DNA from: Microbispora sp. ZYX-F-249 | GTDB taxonomy: Bacteria > Actinomycetota > Actinomycetes > Streptosporangiales > Streptosporangiaceae | Reading direction: 5' to 3' | NCBI RefSeq assembly: GCF_039649665.1 | Contig: NZ_JBDJAW010000022.1 | Span: 62,001 to 126,000 of the forward strand | DNA: 64,000 nt | In this document: positions 35,545-44,478 of the stretch, one piece after another | How positions within the stretch are numbered: the first letter of the stretch is position 1 | How the letters are laid out: the number at the start of each line of letters is the position of its first letter | Notes under the pieces: generated by a model | The model's input: only the letters and a program-made list of their open reading frames with translations | The model's database searches: none | Told to the model about the DNA's origin: nothing | Made by a program: the position numbers and the translations under genes

Positions 35545-36174
35545 TCAAGCGCCGTTGGCCTTGCGGAGGCGGGAGCGTACGGTGCGGCGGACGATCGGGC
35601 CCATGTCCTCCAGGACGGCGACCAGGCCGGCGAGCTGCTCCAGGCTGTCGAACGCCCGCTCCGCGCCGTCCTTGTCGACGCCGTCGTACAGTTCGAGGCC
35701 GACGAAGGCGGCGGCGGTGGCGCGGGCGAGCCCGGCGACGTCCACGAACTCCGCGAGCGGGCTGCCGGTCAGCACCCGTCGCAGCACGTCCTCCACCTCG
35801 GCGACCCACAGGGCGAGCCCTCCGGCGGTGGCGGGGGCGAGCCGCTCATCCGCCTGACTCCCCGCGAGCATCTGGGCGAGCACGGCCAGATTCCCCGCGG
35901 CGCGCTCCTCGGTGTGCAGGGAACGGCCGAGGTCGAGCAGCTCCTTCAATGAGGTCACGGACGCGAACCGCTCCCGGTAGACGGCCACCCGCTGCTCCGA
36001 GCCGTACCGCAGGGCCGCCGCGAGCAGCTCGTCGACGCTGCCGAAGTGGTAGAAGACGAGCGCCTGGTTGACCCCGGCGGCCGAGGCGATGGCCCGCGCC
36101 GAGGCCTTGGCGATGCCCTGGGTGCGCAAGGTCTCCAGCGCGCCGTCGAGCAGCCTCGTCCGGGTGTCGCCCAT
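35545..36174 (-). CDS. TetR-family regulator, last gene of the DUF4166 operon
   Basis: 209 aa. HTH at about 8-55: LLDGALETLRTQGIAKAS, then GVNQALVFYHFGSVDELLAA. It starts 11 nt after the DUF4166 gene stop, so it is the distal gene of the four-gene run from 38220. Its likely operators are the two palindromes upstream of that run (38236-38285), giving autorepression. Its 3' end has a near-identical remnant at 34733-34789. Confidence 0.9.
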   Translation of the reverse strand: MGDTRTRLLDGALETLRTQGIAKASARAIASAAGVNQALVFYHFGSVDELLAAALRYGSEQRVAVYRERFASVTSLKELLDLGRSLHTEERAAGNLAVLAQMLAGSQADERLAPATAGGLALWVAEVEDVLRRVLTGSPLAEFVDVAGLARATAAAFVGLELYDGVDKDGAERAFDSLEQLAGLVAVLEDMGPIVRRTVRSRLRKANGA

Positions 36175-36185
36175 CGTCCCCTCCC

Positions 36186-36869
36186 TCAGCGGCGTACCTC
36201 TTCGCGCCGCGGCATCACCGTAGCGGGCACGCCGTGCTGTGCGACGTCGACGTAGCCGACCTGGAAGGCGCCCGAGTAGCCGAAGAACGGGCCCAGCCTG
36301 GAGTGGGAGACCGTCACCTCAATGCGGAACTCCCCCGCCTCGTCGTCGTACGACTCCCGCACCAGGGCGTTTCCGGTGACGGCCTTCGGGAGGCGGCACG
36401 AGAGCCACCCCTCGTGCAGCCGGAAGCCGCCGGTGCGGAAGACCAGCCCGCCGCGCTCGTCCACCCGCAGATCCAGGTCCACGGACAGGTGCTGGTGCGA
36501 GCCGACGTACTCGAGGATGCCGTTCCTCGTGGGGTCGTACACCATCGTGGCGTCGAACCGTCGTCGCCGGCCGGACAGGTCGAAGCTGCGCACGAAGGTG
36601 AAGGCCTCCCGGCCGTGGGAGTCGACGTACGGGTAGTTCTCGATGGTGAACGGCACCTGCCGGCCCTGCTCGGGGACCAGGATGTTGCGCAGCGCGCCGA
36701 GGAGGAGGAACGGCCGGGTGAAGCCCGCGTGCCAGACGTGCGTCATCACCCCCGTGCCGACGCAGGCCCGGCCGTTCGCGGCGCTCAGGTCATAGCGGCG
36801 CTGCAGCTGCGGGTGCATGCGGGCGAAGTCGTTGCCCAGGGCACGTTCGAAGATCGAGCCCGGATTCAT
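36186..36869 (-). CDS. DUF4166 domain protein (copy A)
   Basis: 227 aa, DUF4166 over its whole length. It closely parallels the upstream protein: both start with [ST]IFxRALGxDFAR, share GVMxxxWHAGFTRPFL, EQGRQVPFTIENYPYVDS and GSHQHLxVDLDLxVDERGG, and end in MPRREE or KPRREE. Members often occur with SDR or dialkylrecorsinol-like genes; the biochemical function is not known. The start overlaps the preceding stop (ATGA). Confidence 0.85.
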   Translation of the reverse strand: MNPGSIFERALGNDFARMHPQLQRRYDLSAANGRACVGTGVMTHVWHAGFTRPFLLLGALRNILVPEQGRQVPFTIENYPYVDSHGREAFTFVRSFDLSGRRRRFDATMVYDPTRNGILEYVGSHQHLSVDLDLRVDERGGLVFRTGGFRLHEGWLSCRLPKAVTGNALVRESYDDEAGEFRIEVTVSHSRLGPFFGYSGAFQVGYVDVAQHGVPATVMPRREEVRR

Positions 36870-37540
36870 ATGCGTGCCTCTTCGCGCCGCGGCTTGATGA
36901 CGGCGGGCACGCCGTGCTCGGTGACGTCGACGTAGCGGGCCCGGAACGCGCCCCAGTAGCCGAACATCGGCCCCAGCCTGGAGTGCGAAACCGTCACCCC
37001 GACGCGGAACTCCCCTGCCTCGTCGTCGTACGACTCCCTGACGACGGCCGTTCCCGTGGCCGCTTTGGGCAGCCTGCACGAGAACCAGCCCTCGTGGAAG
37101 CGGAACCCGCCGGACCGGATGACCATGCCCCCGCGCTCGTCCACCTGGAGATCCAGGTCCACGGCGAGGTGCTGGTGCGAGCCCAGGTAGTCGACGATGC
37201 CTCTGGCGGGGTCGTACACCATCTGCGCGTCGAACCGCCGCCGTTTTCGCGGCAGGTCGAAGGTGCGGACGAAGCTGACCGTCTCCCGCCCGTACGAGTC
37301 GACGTACGGGTAGTTCTCGATCGTGAACGGCACCTGCCGGCCCTGCTCGGGGATCAGGATGTTGCGGGTGCCGCCGAGGGCCAGGAACGGCCGGGTGAAC
37401 CCGGCGTGCCAGATCTGCTCCATCACCCCCGTGCCGACGCAGGCCTGCCCGTCGGCGACGTTGACGCCGAAACGGCGTTGCAGTTGCGGGTGCAGGCGGG
37501 CGAAGTCGGCGCCCAGGGCACGTTGGAAGATCGAGGTCAT
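36866..37540 (-). CDS. DUF4166 domain protein (copy B)
   Basis: 224 aa tandem paralogue of copy A, with similarity along the full length and no gap, so the pair arose by duplication. Both ends overlap its neighbours by 4 nt, making translation of the whole operon coupled. Retaining both copies suggests a heteromer or split roles. Activity is unknown. Confidence 0.85.
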   Translation of the reverse strand: MTSIFQRALGADFARLHPQLQRRFGVNVADGQACVGTGVMEQIWHAGFTRPFLALGGTRNILIPEQGRQVPFTIENYPYVDSYGRETVSFVRTFDLPRKRRRFDAQMVYDPARGIVDYLGSHQHLAVDLDLQVDERGGMVIRSGGFRFHEGWFSCRLPKAATGTAVVRESYDDEAGEFRVGVTVSHSRLGPMFGYWGAFRARYVDVTEHGVPAVIKPRREEARI

Positions 37541-38220
37541 CGGGTCTCCATGAGGGTGTGCGGGGGTTGTGCCGTCTGCCGGTCGGGCGGGCGGCGCAGG
37601 CATCGGCGGGCCGCCGGGGTCGACGGCAGCGGCGGCAGCAGGACCGCCGCCACTCCGATCAGGCAGGCGACGGCGGCCGGGGTGGTCGTGATGGCGATGG
37701 CGGTCGTGAGGGTGCGCAGGCAGAGCTCGGCGAGGGCCTGCCACAGGGAGCGCTCGGGCGTCTGGCCTGTCTCCAGCCAGAGGCGGAGCCGGTCGAAGGA
37801 CCAGGCCGTCGCCCACCCGATGAGCGGCCGGAAAAGGAGGTCGACGGCCCTGCCCCAGCCGGGGCGGTAGCCGTACCGCGTGATGAAGCGGACGCCGTCG
37901 GGGGTCTGGACGTACCGCCAGTAGCCGGAACCGGAGCGGATCAGCGAGATCGGATGGCCGGAGGCGAACCGCAACGCCGACGTCCTGTCGTCGGTGTCGT
38001 GACGGTCCCCGGCCGTGACGCCGGCCCCGGTGATGACCAGCCCGGGCAGGAGCCGGAAGGCATACCGGAACCGCTGCGGCTCGCCGTCGGCACGCGGCAG
38101 GTAATCGATCTCTGTGAACCGCAAATCCCACCGCTGATGCAGCTCAGGCCGCTGCGTCCGCTCCCACAAGGCCTCCATGTCGGCCCGGACCAAGCACTCC
38201 ACATACACGAACCGCGCCAT
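37537..38220 (-). CDS. SRPBCC-like membrane protein
   Basis: 227 aa. The first ~140 residues look like an SRPBCC/START-type pocket (MARFVYVECLVRADMEALWERTQRPELHQRWDLRF pattern, of which the opening VxxxxxxxxxxxWxxT...HxxWD spacing is typical). A hydrophobic C-terminal segment (about 165-195) probably anchors it in the membrane. GGAGGG lies 3 nt before the ATG. It heads the operon with the two DUF4166 genes and tetR, so a lipid-like or polyketide-like ligand may link them. Confidence 0.75.
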   Translation of the reverse strand: MARFVYVECLVRADMEALWERTQRPELHQRWDLRFTEIDYLPRADGEPQRFRYAFRLLPGLVITGAGVTAGDRHDTDDRTSALRFASGHPISLIRSGSGYWRYVQTPDGVRFITRYGYRPGWGRAVDLLFRPLIGWATAWSFDRLRLWLETGQTPERSLWQALAELCLRTLTTAIAITTTPAAVACLIGVAAVLLPPLPSTPAARRCLRRPPDRQTAQPPHTLMETR

Positions 38221-38235
38221 GCGCCCTCCAGCGTC

Positions 38236-38251
38236 TTGAGCGATCGCTCAA
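38236..38251. promoter_or_regulatory. Perfect palindromic operator TTGAGCGATCGCTCAA
   Basis: A 16-bp perfect palindrome lies 15 bp upstream of the SRPBCC-gene start. The operon ends in a tetR gene, which makes this its likely binding site. A second copy is centred 34 bp further upstream. Confidence 0.75.
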
Positions 38252-38269
38252 AACCGAGAGTAGGCCGAT

Positions 38270-38285
38270 TTAAGCGACTGCTCAA
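38270..38285. promoter_or_regulatory. Second, imperfect copy of the operator
   Basis: TTAAGCGACTGCTCAA matches the palindrome at 38236-38251 at all but a few positions. The 34-bp centre spacing, about three helical turns, would put both repressor dimers on the same DNA face. Confidence 0.65.
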
Positions 38286-38394
38286 GTTCCCAGCGCATCG
38301 GGTGGGCATGGCCGCTGTGCAGAATCGAACTCTGCTGCGAGCCGCGCCCTAAACTGGGCCCGAGGTCGTGACGAACACCATGGGAGATGGCGGG

Positions 38395-39021
38395 ATGACG
38401 GCTCTGCCCGACGACAGCTGGCTGCACCACCTCCGCCCGCAGCCCTCCCGGGTTACGGCCGAGGAGTACGAGGCCCTGCCGGAGGAGATCTGCCGGGCCA
38501 TCGAGATCGTTGACGGCTACGTGGTCTACTGCGAGGCGCCGAGCCCCGAGCACCAGACGGCGGCCCGTAGGCTCGCGAACCTGATCGAGCGGGAGGCCAA
38601 GGCCGCGATGGGCCGGGGGCACGGATGCCTGACGGTCAACACCGACGTGGACCTACGGCTGCGCGACGTGCCGCTGCTCAACCGACGACCGGACGTCGTC
38701 CTCTACCGCTGCCTTGATCGGGAGCGAGGTGAGCGGCTCCGGGCCGAGCATGCCCTACTCGTCGTGGAGATCGTGTCCCCCGGATCGGAGACGCAGGACA
38801 CCACCGACAAGTTCGGCGAATACGCGAAGGCCGGGGTCGAGCACTACTGGATCGTCCGGCTCGACGGCACCGGGGTGTCGGTCATCGAACGCTATCGGCT
38901 CGACCACGCCTCCACGCTGTACAAGCACATCGAGACCTTCATGAAGGACGAGCCGGGCGACCCGCCCGTCCTCGCTAACCCCATTCCCGTCACCATCAAC
39001 TGGTCCGAGCTGGAGCTTTAG
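38395..39021 (+). CDS. Uma2-family (DUF820) nuclease-fold protein
   Basis: 208 aa with the PD-(D/E)XK-like core of the Uma2 family: EIVDGYVVYCEAPSPEHQ (about 35-52), RRPDVVLY (Asp about 95) and LVVEIVSPGSETQDTTDKFGEYAKAGVEHYWIV (catalytic E-x-V plus K). These proteins are abundant in actinomycetes and cyanobacteria, and their target is unknown. ATG 38395 has GGGAGA 7 nt before it. It borders the defence island. Confidence 0.9.
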   Translation: MTALPDDSWLHHLRPQPSRVTAEEYEALPEEICRAIEIVDGYVVYCEAPSPEHQTAARRLANLIEREAKAAMGRGHGCLTVNTDVDLRLRDVPLLNRRPDVVLYRCLDRERGERLRAEHALLVVEIVSPGSETQDTTDKFGEYAKAGVEHYWIVRLDGTGVSVIERYRLDHASTLYKHIETFMKDEPGDPPVLANPIPVTINWSELEL

Positions 39022-39370
39022 CGCACTTCCCGGGCAACCGTTGAGCCGGACTGCTGATTACAGGCGGGCATGCACGGCGCATACCTTCGGCCAGGCCGGT
39101 GACAGGTGCAATGCAGAAAGCTACGATCCTGAAGCTCCAGCCCGCGACAGGCGGACACCGTCCGCGGGCACCTTGTGATTCACCCGCATTGTTAGCGCTG
39201 CGAACACCTCCCTCCCCACAACTGTGCACCTCGCCACGGACGAGTCGAGATTGTGAGCGCCGGTGAACTTCGAGCACTCATGGCATCGAATACTGCGAAA
39301 ACGGGCGAGAGTAGGCTCGCAGCCTGCCCCAGCGCAGCAGGAACTCGCGCTGTGCAGGACGATCTGTTAG
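39022..39370. other. Intergenic boundary of the defence island
   Basis: About 350 bp with lower GC than the left flank. Short open frames exist on the minus strand, but they have no recognisable domain and no ribosome-binding site. I saw no tRNA or duplicated attachment site. The composition shift begins about here. Confidence 0.4.
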
Positions 39371-39490
39371 CTAGAGAGGCTCTCCACAACTACTGCAAGT
39401 GAATTCGCCGTCCTCATAGATCATTTCACAACAGTACTTTACGCCACCTCCATCTTCATCGCCCCAGTCGGGGCATACATGCGAAACCAT
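39371..39490 (-). CDS. 39-residue zinc-ribbon-like miniprotein
   Basis: The minus strand has ATG at 39490 preceded by AAAGGAAG at 6 nt, then 39 codons to TAG. The peptide opens MVSHVCPDWGDEDGGG and ends with CSSCGEPL. His4, Cys6, Cys20, Cys21, Cys32 and Cys35 could hold one zinc. It is the last ORF on the same strand as the DrmB gene, 93 nt beyond its stop, and could be a forgotten component of the system. I recognise no family. Confidence 0.5.
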   Translation of the reverse strand: MVSHVCPDWGDEDGGGVKYCCEMIYEDGEFTCSSCGEPL

Positions 39491-39583
39491 AAGGCACTTC
39501 CTTTGACATGGACTGGCAGCACTTTGGTCATCGCGTGCTGTTAAGCGGCATCCCCGATCAAAAGCCTTTAGCCGCTACTAGCT

Positions 39584-41323
39584 TCATACCTCTGCAAAAA
39601 AGCCCAAAGCTGGATTATCTCGTACCCCAACCAGAAGGGCACGATCAAGAAGGGCGTTGAACTCCTCACAACTGGTCTCAGGAAGCAGTACGCACGAATG
39701 ACAAGCCGCACGATTCAAGTTATCGGTGCCGCTACTGTCTGACTCAATGCACAGGGGATCCGCCGAGCACCACGAGGTCCTTTCGAGTGCAGTACGGATG
39801 GAAGTTGCAAGCCTACCCGATTCCACTTGCGCAACAATCCCACCGAGACTGCCGGCCGAGTCGCTAGTGGCCGTATAGATAAGGAACCCCGACATCTCAT
39901 CCGATACGTAGAGGCGCTCACGCAAGGAGGCAGCAGGGTAGCCGGAGTCGAGACTCCACTCGTTGATGACTGCATGAGTAAGAGTGTGAATCATAACCAG
40001 GCGAGGCGTGATCTCGCGATCCGGCGGTAGACCAAAGCGTGTGAATCGCTTTTGGTACGCTGCATCCATCGGCGCGACACGCGCCAGAACATCTGAACGT
40101 TTTTCCCATTCTACAAGCCGAGCGCCATCCAGGCGCAAGAAGACCCCTTCGCCGATGACTTCGATCGCCGGCAACCAGTCGGGACGACTCTCCGCCGCGT
40201 AGAGCGACGCCCGTTGACGCGGATTCGCGGAGCTGGGGGCAGCCAGACGACTGAATCCCCGAAGCACCCGAACCTCCCTCAACCGCTTCACCCTCATGAC
40301 CTGATCGATAGCCAATTCCGTACCGACCGAATCGTCGTACCATGGTACGCAGACAAAGTCCTGCTTCTCGGGCTTTTCCTCAGTGGTCCTGTTAAGTGCC
40401 TGGTACTCCTCGGATTTCAAGGCCTCCTCGGAGGTGTCCGTGTGACCTGCCTCGTCCTGACGGCGCCTCTCTACGGCCTGAATAATCTGCTCAACGCTGT
40501 ACATGCGATTCGCCAGTTCAAGCTCTTCGATGCGATCGCGAAGGTCAGCAGCCCTCCTAAGCGAGTTCCAGTTACGCTCCACAAGCTTCTGAACGCCTTC
40601 TGACCACGGAGGGATGGACAGTGCGGAGCGGACGTCGGAAAACCAGACCCCTGACGCACCTCGCTGCATCGCTCGTGGAAGCTCCTGGCATTCCTCCTGC
40701 GGAACGTCGCCCAGCCATGGGCGCCTGCCCGTGCATGAACTGATCCCACTCAAAGCACCCTTGCTAAGGGCGCCCTCCATCGTGACTGGGCGGACGCCAC
40801 AGGCGCATGAGATTTCGATGTCCCCGAGCGATGCACTGCGTCCCGACGCTTTCAGTTTCAGCTCATGCTTGAGCCCATCGCTAGCAGACGAACCACCGCC
40901 CTTGTGCAACCAGCGATAGTAGGGAAAGTCGTCGATATGACCAGCGGCGCAGCACACGACGAACCTGGATGGTACTAGCTCACGAATACATTTCTGGCAC
41001 TTCGCCGGACTGCGCGTAGCGCCGAAGAACCGAGCCTGGGCGAGCCGATTACAGCTCGGGCAGGACAGAATCTCCGGGAACCGGACGACCGGGATGTCAC
41101 CGTACTTTTCGCTGTCGGACGCTGGAGGGAGGCGGAACCTCTTGACTCCAAGTTCCCTCTCAAGCCGTCGTTCGTGGATGATTTGATCGTAGGGACCGAG
41201 CTCAGGCCAGAGGTCGAGTCCGGCGACCATGAAAGACTCGCTGCCGACCGCGATCAAGGAGCCGACCCCATAGGTAGTGATGAGTTGGGCGCGGCGTACG
41301 CCCCCGATGGGCTTCCCCTTCAC
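39584..41323 (-). CDS. drmB: DrmB, DUF1998 protein of a DISARM-like system
   Basis: 579 aa. The start GGVRRAQLITTYGVGSLIAV, cysteine pairs (CPSC, CQKC, CCAAGHIDDFPY) and C-terminal DUF1998 block ending CSADPLC..RAACHSC..PETSC are typical of DrmB. In DISARM it works with the helicase DrmA in restricting unmethylated phage DNA. Its start overlaps the drmA stop by 4 nt (ATGA). Codon use is less GC-rich than in the genes outside the island. Confidence 0.92.
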   Translation of the reverse strand: MKGKPIGGVRRAQLITTYGVGSLIAVGSESFMVAGLDLWPELGPYDQIIHERRLERELGVKRFRLPPASDSEKYGDIPVVRFPEILSCPSCNRLAQARFFGATRSPAKCQKCIRELVPSRFVVCCAAGHIDDFPYYRWLHKGGGSSASDGLKHELKLKASGRSASLGDIEISCACGVRPVTMEGALSKGALSGISSCTGRRPWLGDVPQEECQELPRAMQRGASGVWFSDVRSALSIPPWSEGVQKLVERNWNSLRRAADLRDRIEELELANRMYSVEQIIQAVERRRQDEAGHTDTSEEALKSEEYQALNRTTEEKPEKQDFVCVPWYDDSVGTELAIDQVMRVKRLREVRVLRGFSRLAAPSSANPRQRASLYAAESRPDWLPAIEVIGEGVFLRLDGARLVEWEKRSDVLARVAPMDAAYQKRFTRFGLPPDREITPRLVMIHTLTHAVINEWSLDSGYPAASLRERLYVSDEMSGFLIYTATSDSAGSLGGIVAQVESGRLATSIRTALERTSWCSADPLCIESDSSGTDNLNRAACHSCVLLPETSCEEFNALLDRALLVGVRDNPALGFFAEV

Positions 41324-44300
41324 CGTGTTCCCCTGTTCAGGTAGAGGGTGGACTCAACGTCCACATCCCGCAGACTCCAGAGGGTCTCGAAGGAATAAGC
41401 CAGCTGATCGTCTGACTCGTCCCACCGGCCGGCATCCACGAGGAGCCCGGGCTGCCGGTAGGTGCCGTACTTCAGTTCCGGGTCCGCCTCCGCCGCCTCT
41501 CGCCACCGTGCAATGATCTCGTCGATCTGTTTGGCCGTCATGTCGCGCTCGGTTTGCCCGGCAGTCCTCTCCACGCGAGCCAGAATCTGATCGCAGTGCT
41601 TCCGCAGGTCTTCCTCAAACTCGGCAATAAGCGCGGCCGCCTCTTTGGGACGCGCCATGGGAATCAGTAGGCGCGCCAAGCTGACGACGACCGCGTGCAG
41701 GCCACGGTCACGGGCGCGGGCGGAGAACGGCGTCACGCTTGTCGCTTCAACCTGGCGATACAGGGCTGAGTGGTAGGCGGTGAAGTTCTCGTAGTGCGAG
41801 CGGTCCCTAGATCTGGCTGCGTTGAACAGAGTAACCACCAGGCCTGGCCACTTTCGTCCGACACGGCTGGTGGCCTGGATGTATTCCGAGGTGGACTGAG
41901 GCTGGCCCATCATGACCATCAAGCCCAGCCGATCGACGTCGACCCCCACGGAGATCATATTCGTGGCGAGGATCACACCGAGAGCGTCAGGTAGGGGGGT
42001 GGCCATGTCCTGGAGGTGGCCCGGTATAGCACTTGACGGCTCCCGACTGGTCAGCTCGATATCACGGCCGATGTCACGTCGCCTCTGATGTAACCCCACA
42101 CTCAACAGATCGAGGCGGTCATTGACGTCGTCCTGAATCTGAAGCTTGGCGCCACCGAGGACCCGCAGACTGTTGAAGTATCCGAGGAGCGTCCAATACG
42201 CATCTCGAACTGCGTCGTCCCCTTCTATCGCCTGGGCATGGTGAAGAAGCGCGGCGTAGGTCCGTACCATCAAACTGGCTTGGCTGGTCGCCGGCGCCAT
42301 GAGGCCCACATACAGCCTGCTCGCCTTCCGGGACGGCGCCGTCTCGACCGAGAAATAGGAGTCACGAGCGTCGAGTCCAGGCGGTGGAAACTGCGCAACC
42401 TGGCGATCGAACAGCGCACGTCCCTGGTGCACCGCACGGCGGATGGTGGCCGTCGACGCTACCACCTTCGGGCGACAGCCGACGACGTCGATTGCCGTCT
42501 CGTAGAGGCCGGCCAGAGTGCCCAAAGGACCGGAAATGAGGTGCAGCTCGTCTTGGATGATCAATTCAGGAGGAGGCTCGGCACTGAAGTGATTGAAGAG
42601 GTGCCCAATCTCCGGTTTCCAAGGCAGCCCGGCAAACTTGTCCGCCGTCGCGATGATCAGTGTGGGCCGGGCAGCGTAGATGACCTCGTCTACCACATGG
42701 ATCGGAAGGCCGTCAGCAAAGTCACAACCCGACGTACCACAGGCAATGACCAGACGGTCGTCCGAAACCTTGTAGTTGTAGTGATCGAGGGCAGTCCCAC
42801 ACCAGCTGCAGGATCGAAGCTGGACAGGGTTCTCTTCCTGCACCACTTCATTCTTCGCCAGCTTTCGAAGCGACCGTCCCGCTTCGTCCAGAGTATTTGG
42901 AGTGGAACCGCGACCCACCCACATACCGATGGAAATCTCACTCCACCCCAGGCGGTCAGTTCGATCCCGACGGAGCCGCTCCATACAACACATGAGGAGA
43001 GCCGCACGTTCGAACTGCTGAACCGTGAGCAGGCGGAGCGTATAGCGCATGAGAACAGTAACGCCACCACCGTGTTTCGGATCACGCAGTCGCCTCAGGA
43101 ACGTCGAGAAAGCGATCAGGCCCAGGTAAGCCTCCGTCTTGCCACCACCCGTGGGAAACCACAGCACGTCGGCGATGTCACGATCGGCGGACTCCCGCTC
43201 AGCCAGACCACGCAGCGACAGGAGAATGAAGGCTATCTGAAAAGGCCGCCATACGCCTTCTTTATCGTTAGGAGACGCACTCTTCCGTGCAGATGACCTC
43301 AGCCACTCCGTCCGAGATCGCTGCATGGCCATCGCTTGATTGGCGAGACGAAATGCCTCCATAGGGATCGGGTCTGCAGTGTCTGCGAGAAGTTCGATCC
43401 CCCTCTCCATGCGATCGCAAGCTGCGTTGCACCTGTCCAAGTGCTCCCTAGCGGTCTTACGGAGGCTCTCGGTGGCGATGCCTTCAGCCTGAGCGGCCCT
43501 TAACCTGATCCACTGCCGATAGCCGGCCGTGAGCGCCTTCAAGGCGGAAACAACCTCGGCATCAGATGACGTTGCCAGATGATGCATTCCAAGTCGGCGA
43601 ACGTCGATGGTTGGGTTGGAGTCAGCCAGCCGAAGATCGTGTTTCGGAACGAAGGTCGTGCGTATCCAGCCGGTCGAAGTAACCGAATTCATATCATTGA
43701 TTGCAACTTCGGAAGGTTGCCATTCCACAGCGCATCCGTGGCCTGTAGCGAACGTCGGCGCATACTGGTAGAGAAGTCGGTAGGAGTTGAGTTCCTCGTC
43801 CGCATCGGTCGCCAATCCTGTTGATGGGCGTTCCACGAAAGGAGCAGAACCGTCGGCCCCTCTGACTGTGATTCGAGGTTGAAAGAAGGCCATAACATCT
43901 CGGTCAGCGGTTTTCGCCGCCGATCGATGCTTGTTCACAAGCGCCAATGTGACGGCCGCAACCATTTTGGAATCCGCAGGCCTCACACGAACGAACAGTT
44001 CCAGATGGTCCGCAAGTGGTATCTGGTCCTCAAACGCGGCCGAGACCCTGATTATTTGAGGCGCGATCGAGAGGGGCTCACGCCGCCAGGAACCCTCTGC
44101 GAGAGTACCGGTGCGCCTACGACTCTCTTCAAGAGTCGTCTCGGGCACATAACGTGCGGCCTCCACATCGACGAGGATCCTGTCCGCTGCCTTGAGATCA
44201 ACTGAGAAGGTCATTCCCATCGAGGAGGGGTACCGGATGTTGGCCATAGTGATGGCCGGGTCGGGCGCCTCGCCCGGGTGCTTGTTCTCTGGCTCCTCGT

Positions 44301-44478
44301 CCAAGGCATTGACGTCGGCTACCACGTCCTGGGACTGAGGAAAGAGGATACCGGCCGCGTACTTGGTGATCGGCGGGTCAGTGATCGTCTCGCTTAAGGA
44401 GCCGCTAGGTCCGATCAGGTCTTGTTCCAGCCTGGAAACCAGTTCCTGCCGAAACGCATAGTGCTTGTCGAAACTCAC
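41320..44478 (-). CDS. drmA: DrmA, SF2 helicase of a DISARM-like system
   Basis: 1,052 aa. The helicase core has Walker A FPTGGGKTEA (about 440-450), a DEXH box QDELHL (about 640), STAT motif III and C-terminal motifs TNMISVGVDVDRLG (about 839) and QATSRVGR. Between the two Walker motifs a four-cysteine cluster (CSWC...CGTSGC) could bind zinc. The N-terminal ~400 residues have no named domain. DrmA-type proteins unwind or load on invading DNA. Stops and starts overlap by 4 nt with both neighbours. Confidence 0.93.
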   Translation of the reverse strand: MSFDKHYAFRQELVSRLEQDLIGPSGSLSETITDPPITKYAAGILFPQSQDVVADVNALDEEPENKHPGEAPDPAITMANIRYPSSMGMTFSVDLKAADRILVDVEAARYVPETTLEESRRRTGTLAEGSWRREPLSIAPQIIRVSAAFEDQIPLADHLELFVRVRPADSKMVAAVTLALVNKHRSAAKTADRDVMAFFQPRITVRGADGSAPFVERPSTGLATDADEELNSYRLLYQYAPTFATGHGCAVEWQPSEVAINDMNSVTSTGWIRTTFVPKHDLRLADSNPTIDVRRLGMHHLATSSDAEVVSALKALTAGYRQWIRLRAAQAEGIATESLRKTAREHLDRCNAACDRMERGIELLADTADPIPMEAFRLANQAMAMQRSRTEWLRSSARKSASPNDKEGVWRPFQIAFILLSLRGLAERESADRDIADVLWFPTGGGKTEAYLGLIAFSTFLRRLRDPKHGGGVTVLMRYTLRLLTVQQFERAALLMCCMERLRRDRTDRLGWSEISIGMWVGRGSTPNTLDEAGRSLRKLAKNEVVQEENPVQLRSCSWCGTALDHYNYKVSDDRLVIACGTSGCDFADGLPIHVVDEVIYAARPTLIIATADKFAGLPWKPEIGHLFNHFSAEPPPELIIQDELHLISGPLGTLAGLYETAIDVVGCRPKVVASTATIRRAVHQGRALFDRQVAQFPPPGLDARDSYFSVETAPSRKASRLYVGLMAPATSQASLMVRTYAALLHHAQAIEGDDAVRDAYWTLLGYFNSLRVLGGAKLQIQDDVNDRLDLLSVGLHQRRRDIGRDIELTSREPSSAIPGHLQDMATPLPDALGVILATNMISVGVDVDRLGLMVMMGQPQSTSEYIQATSRVGRKWPGLVVTLFNAARSRDRSHYENFTAYHSALYRQVEATSVTPFSARARDRGLHAVVVSLARLLIPMARPKEAAALIAEFEEDLRKHCDQILARVERTAGQTERDMTAKQIDEIIARWREAAEADPELKYGTYRQPGLLVDAGRWDESDDQLAYSFETLWSLRDVDVESTLYLNRGTR

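Noticed and set aside
38300..38345. tRNA-like T-arm on the minus strand (GTTCGAT loop)
   Set aside because: Stem pairing fails in the standard register and no acceptor or anticodon arm can be drawn, so it is neither a tRNA nor a convincing attachment site.
38996..39277. 93-codon minus-strand frame at the island edge
   Set aside because: No ribosome-binding site, no domain, and it overlaps the end of the Uma2 gene.
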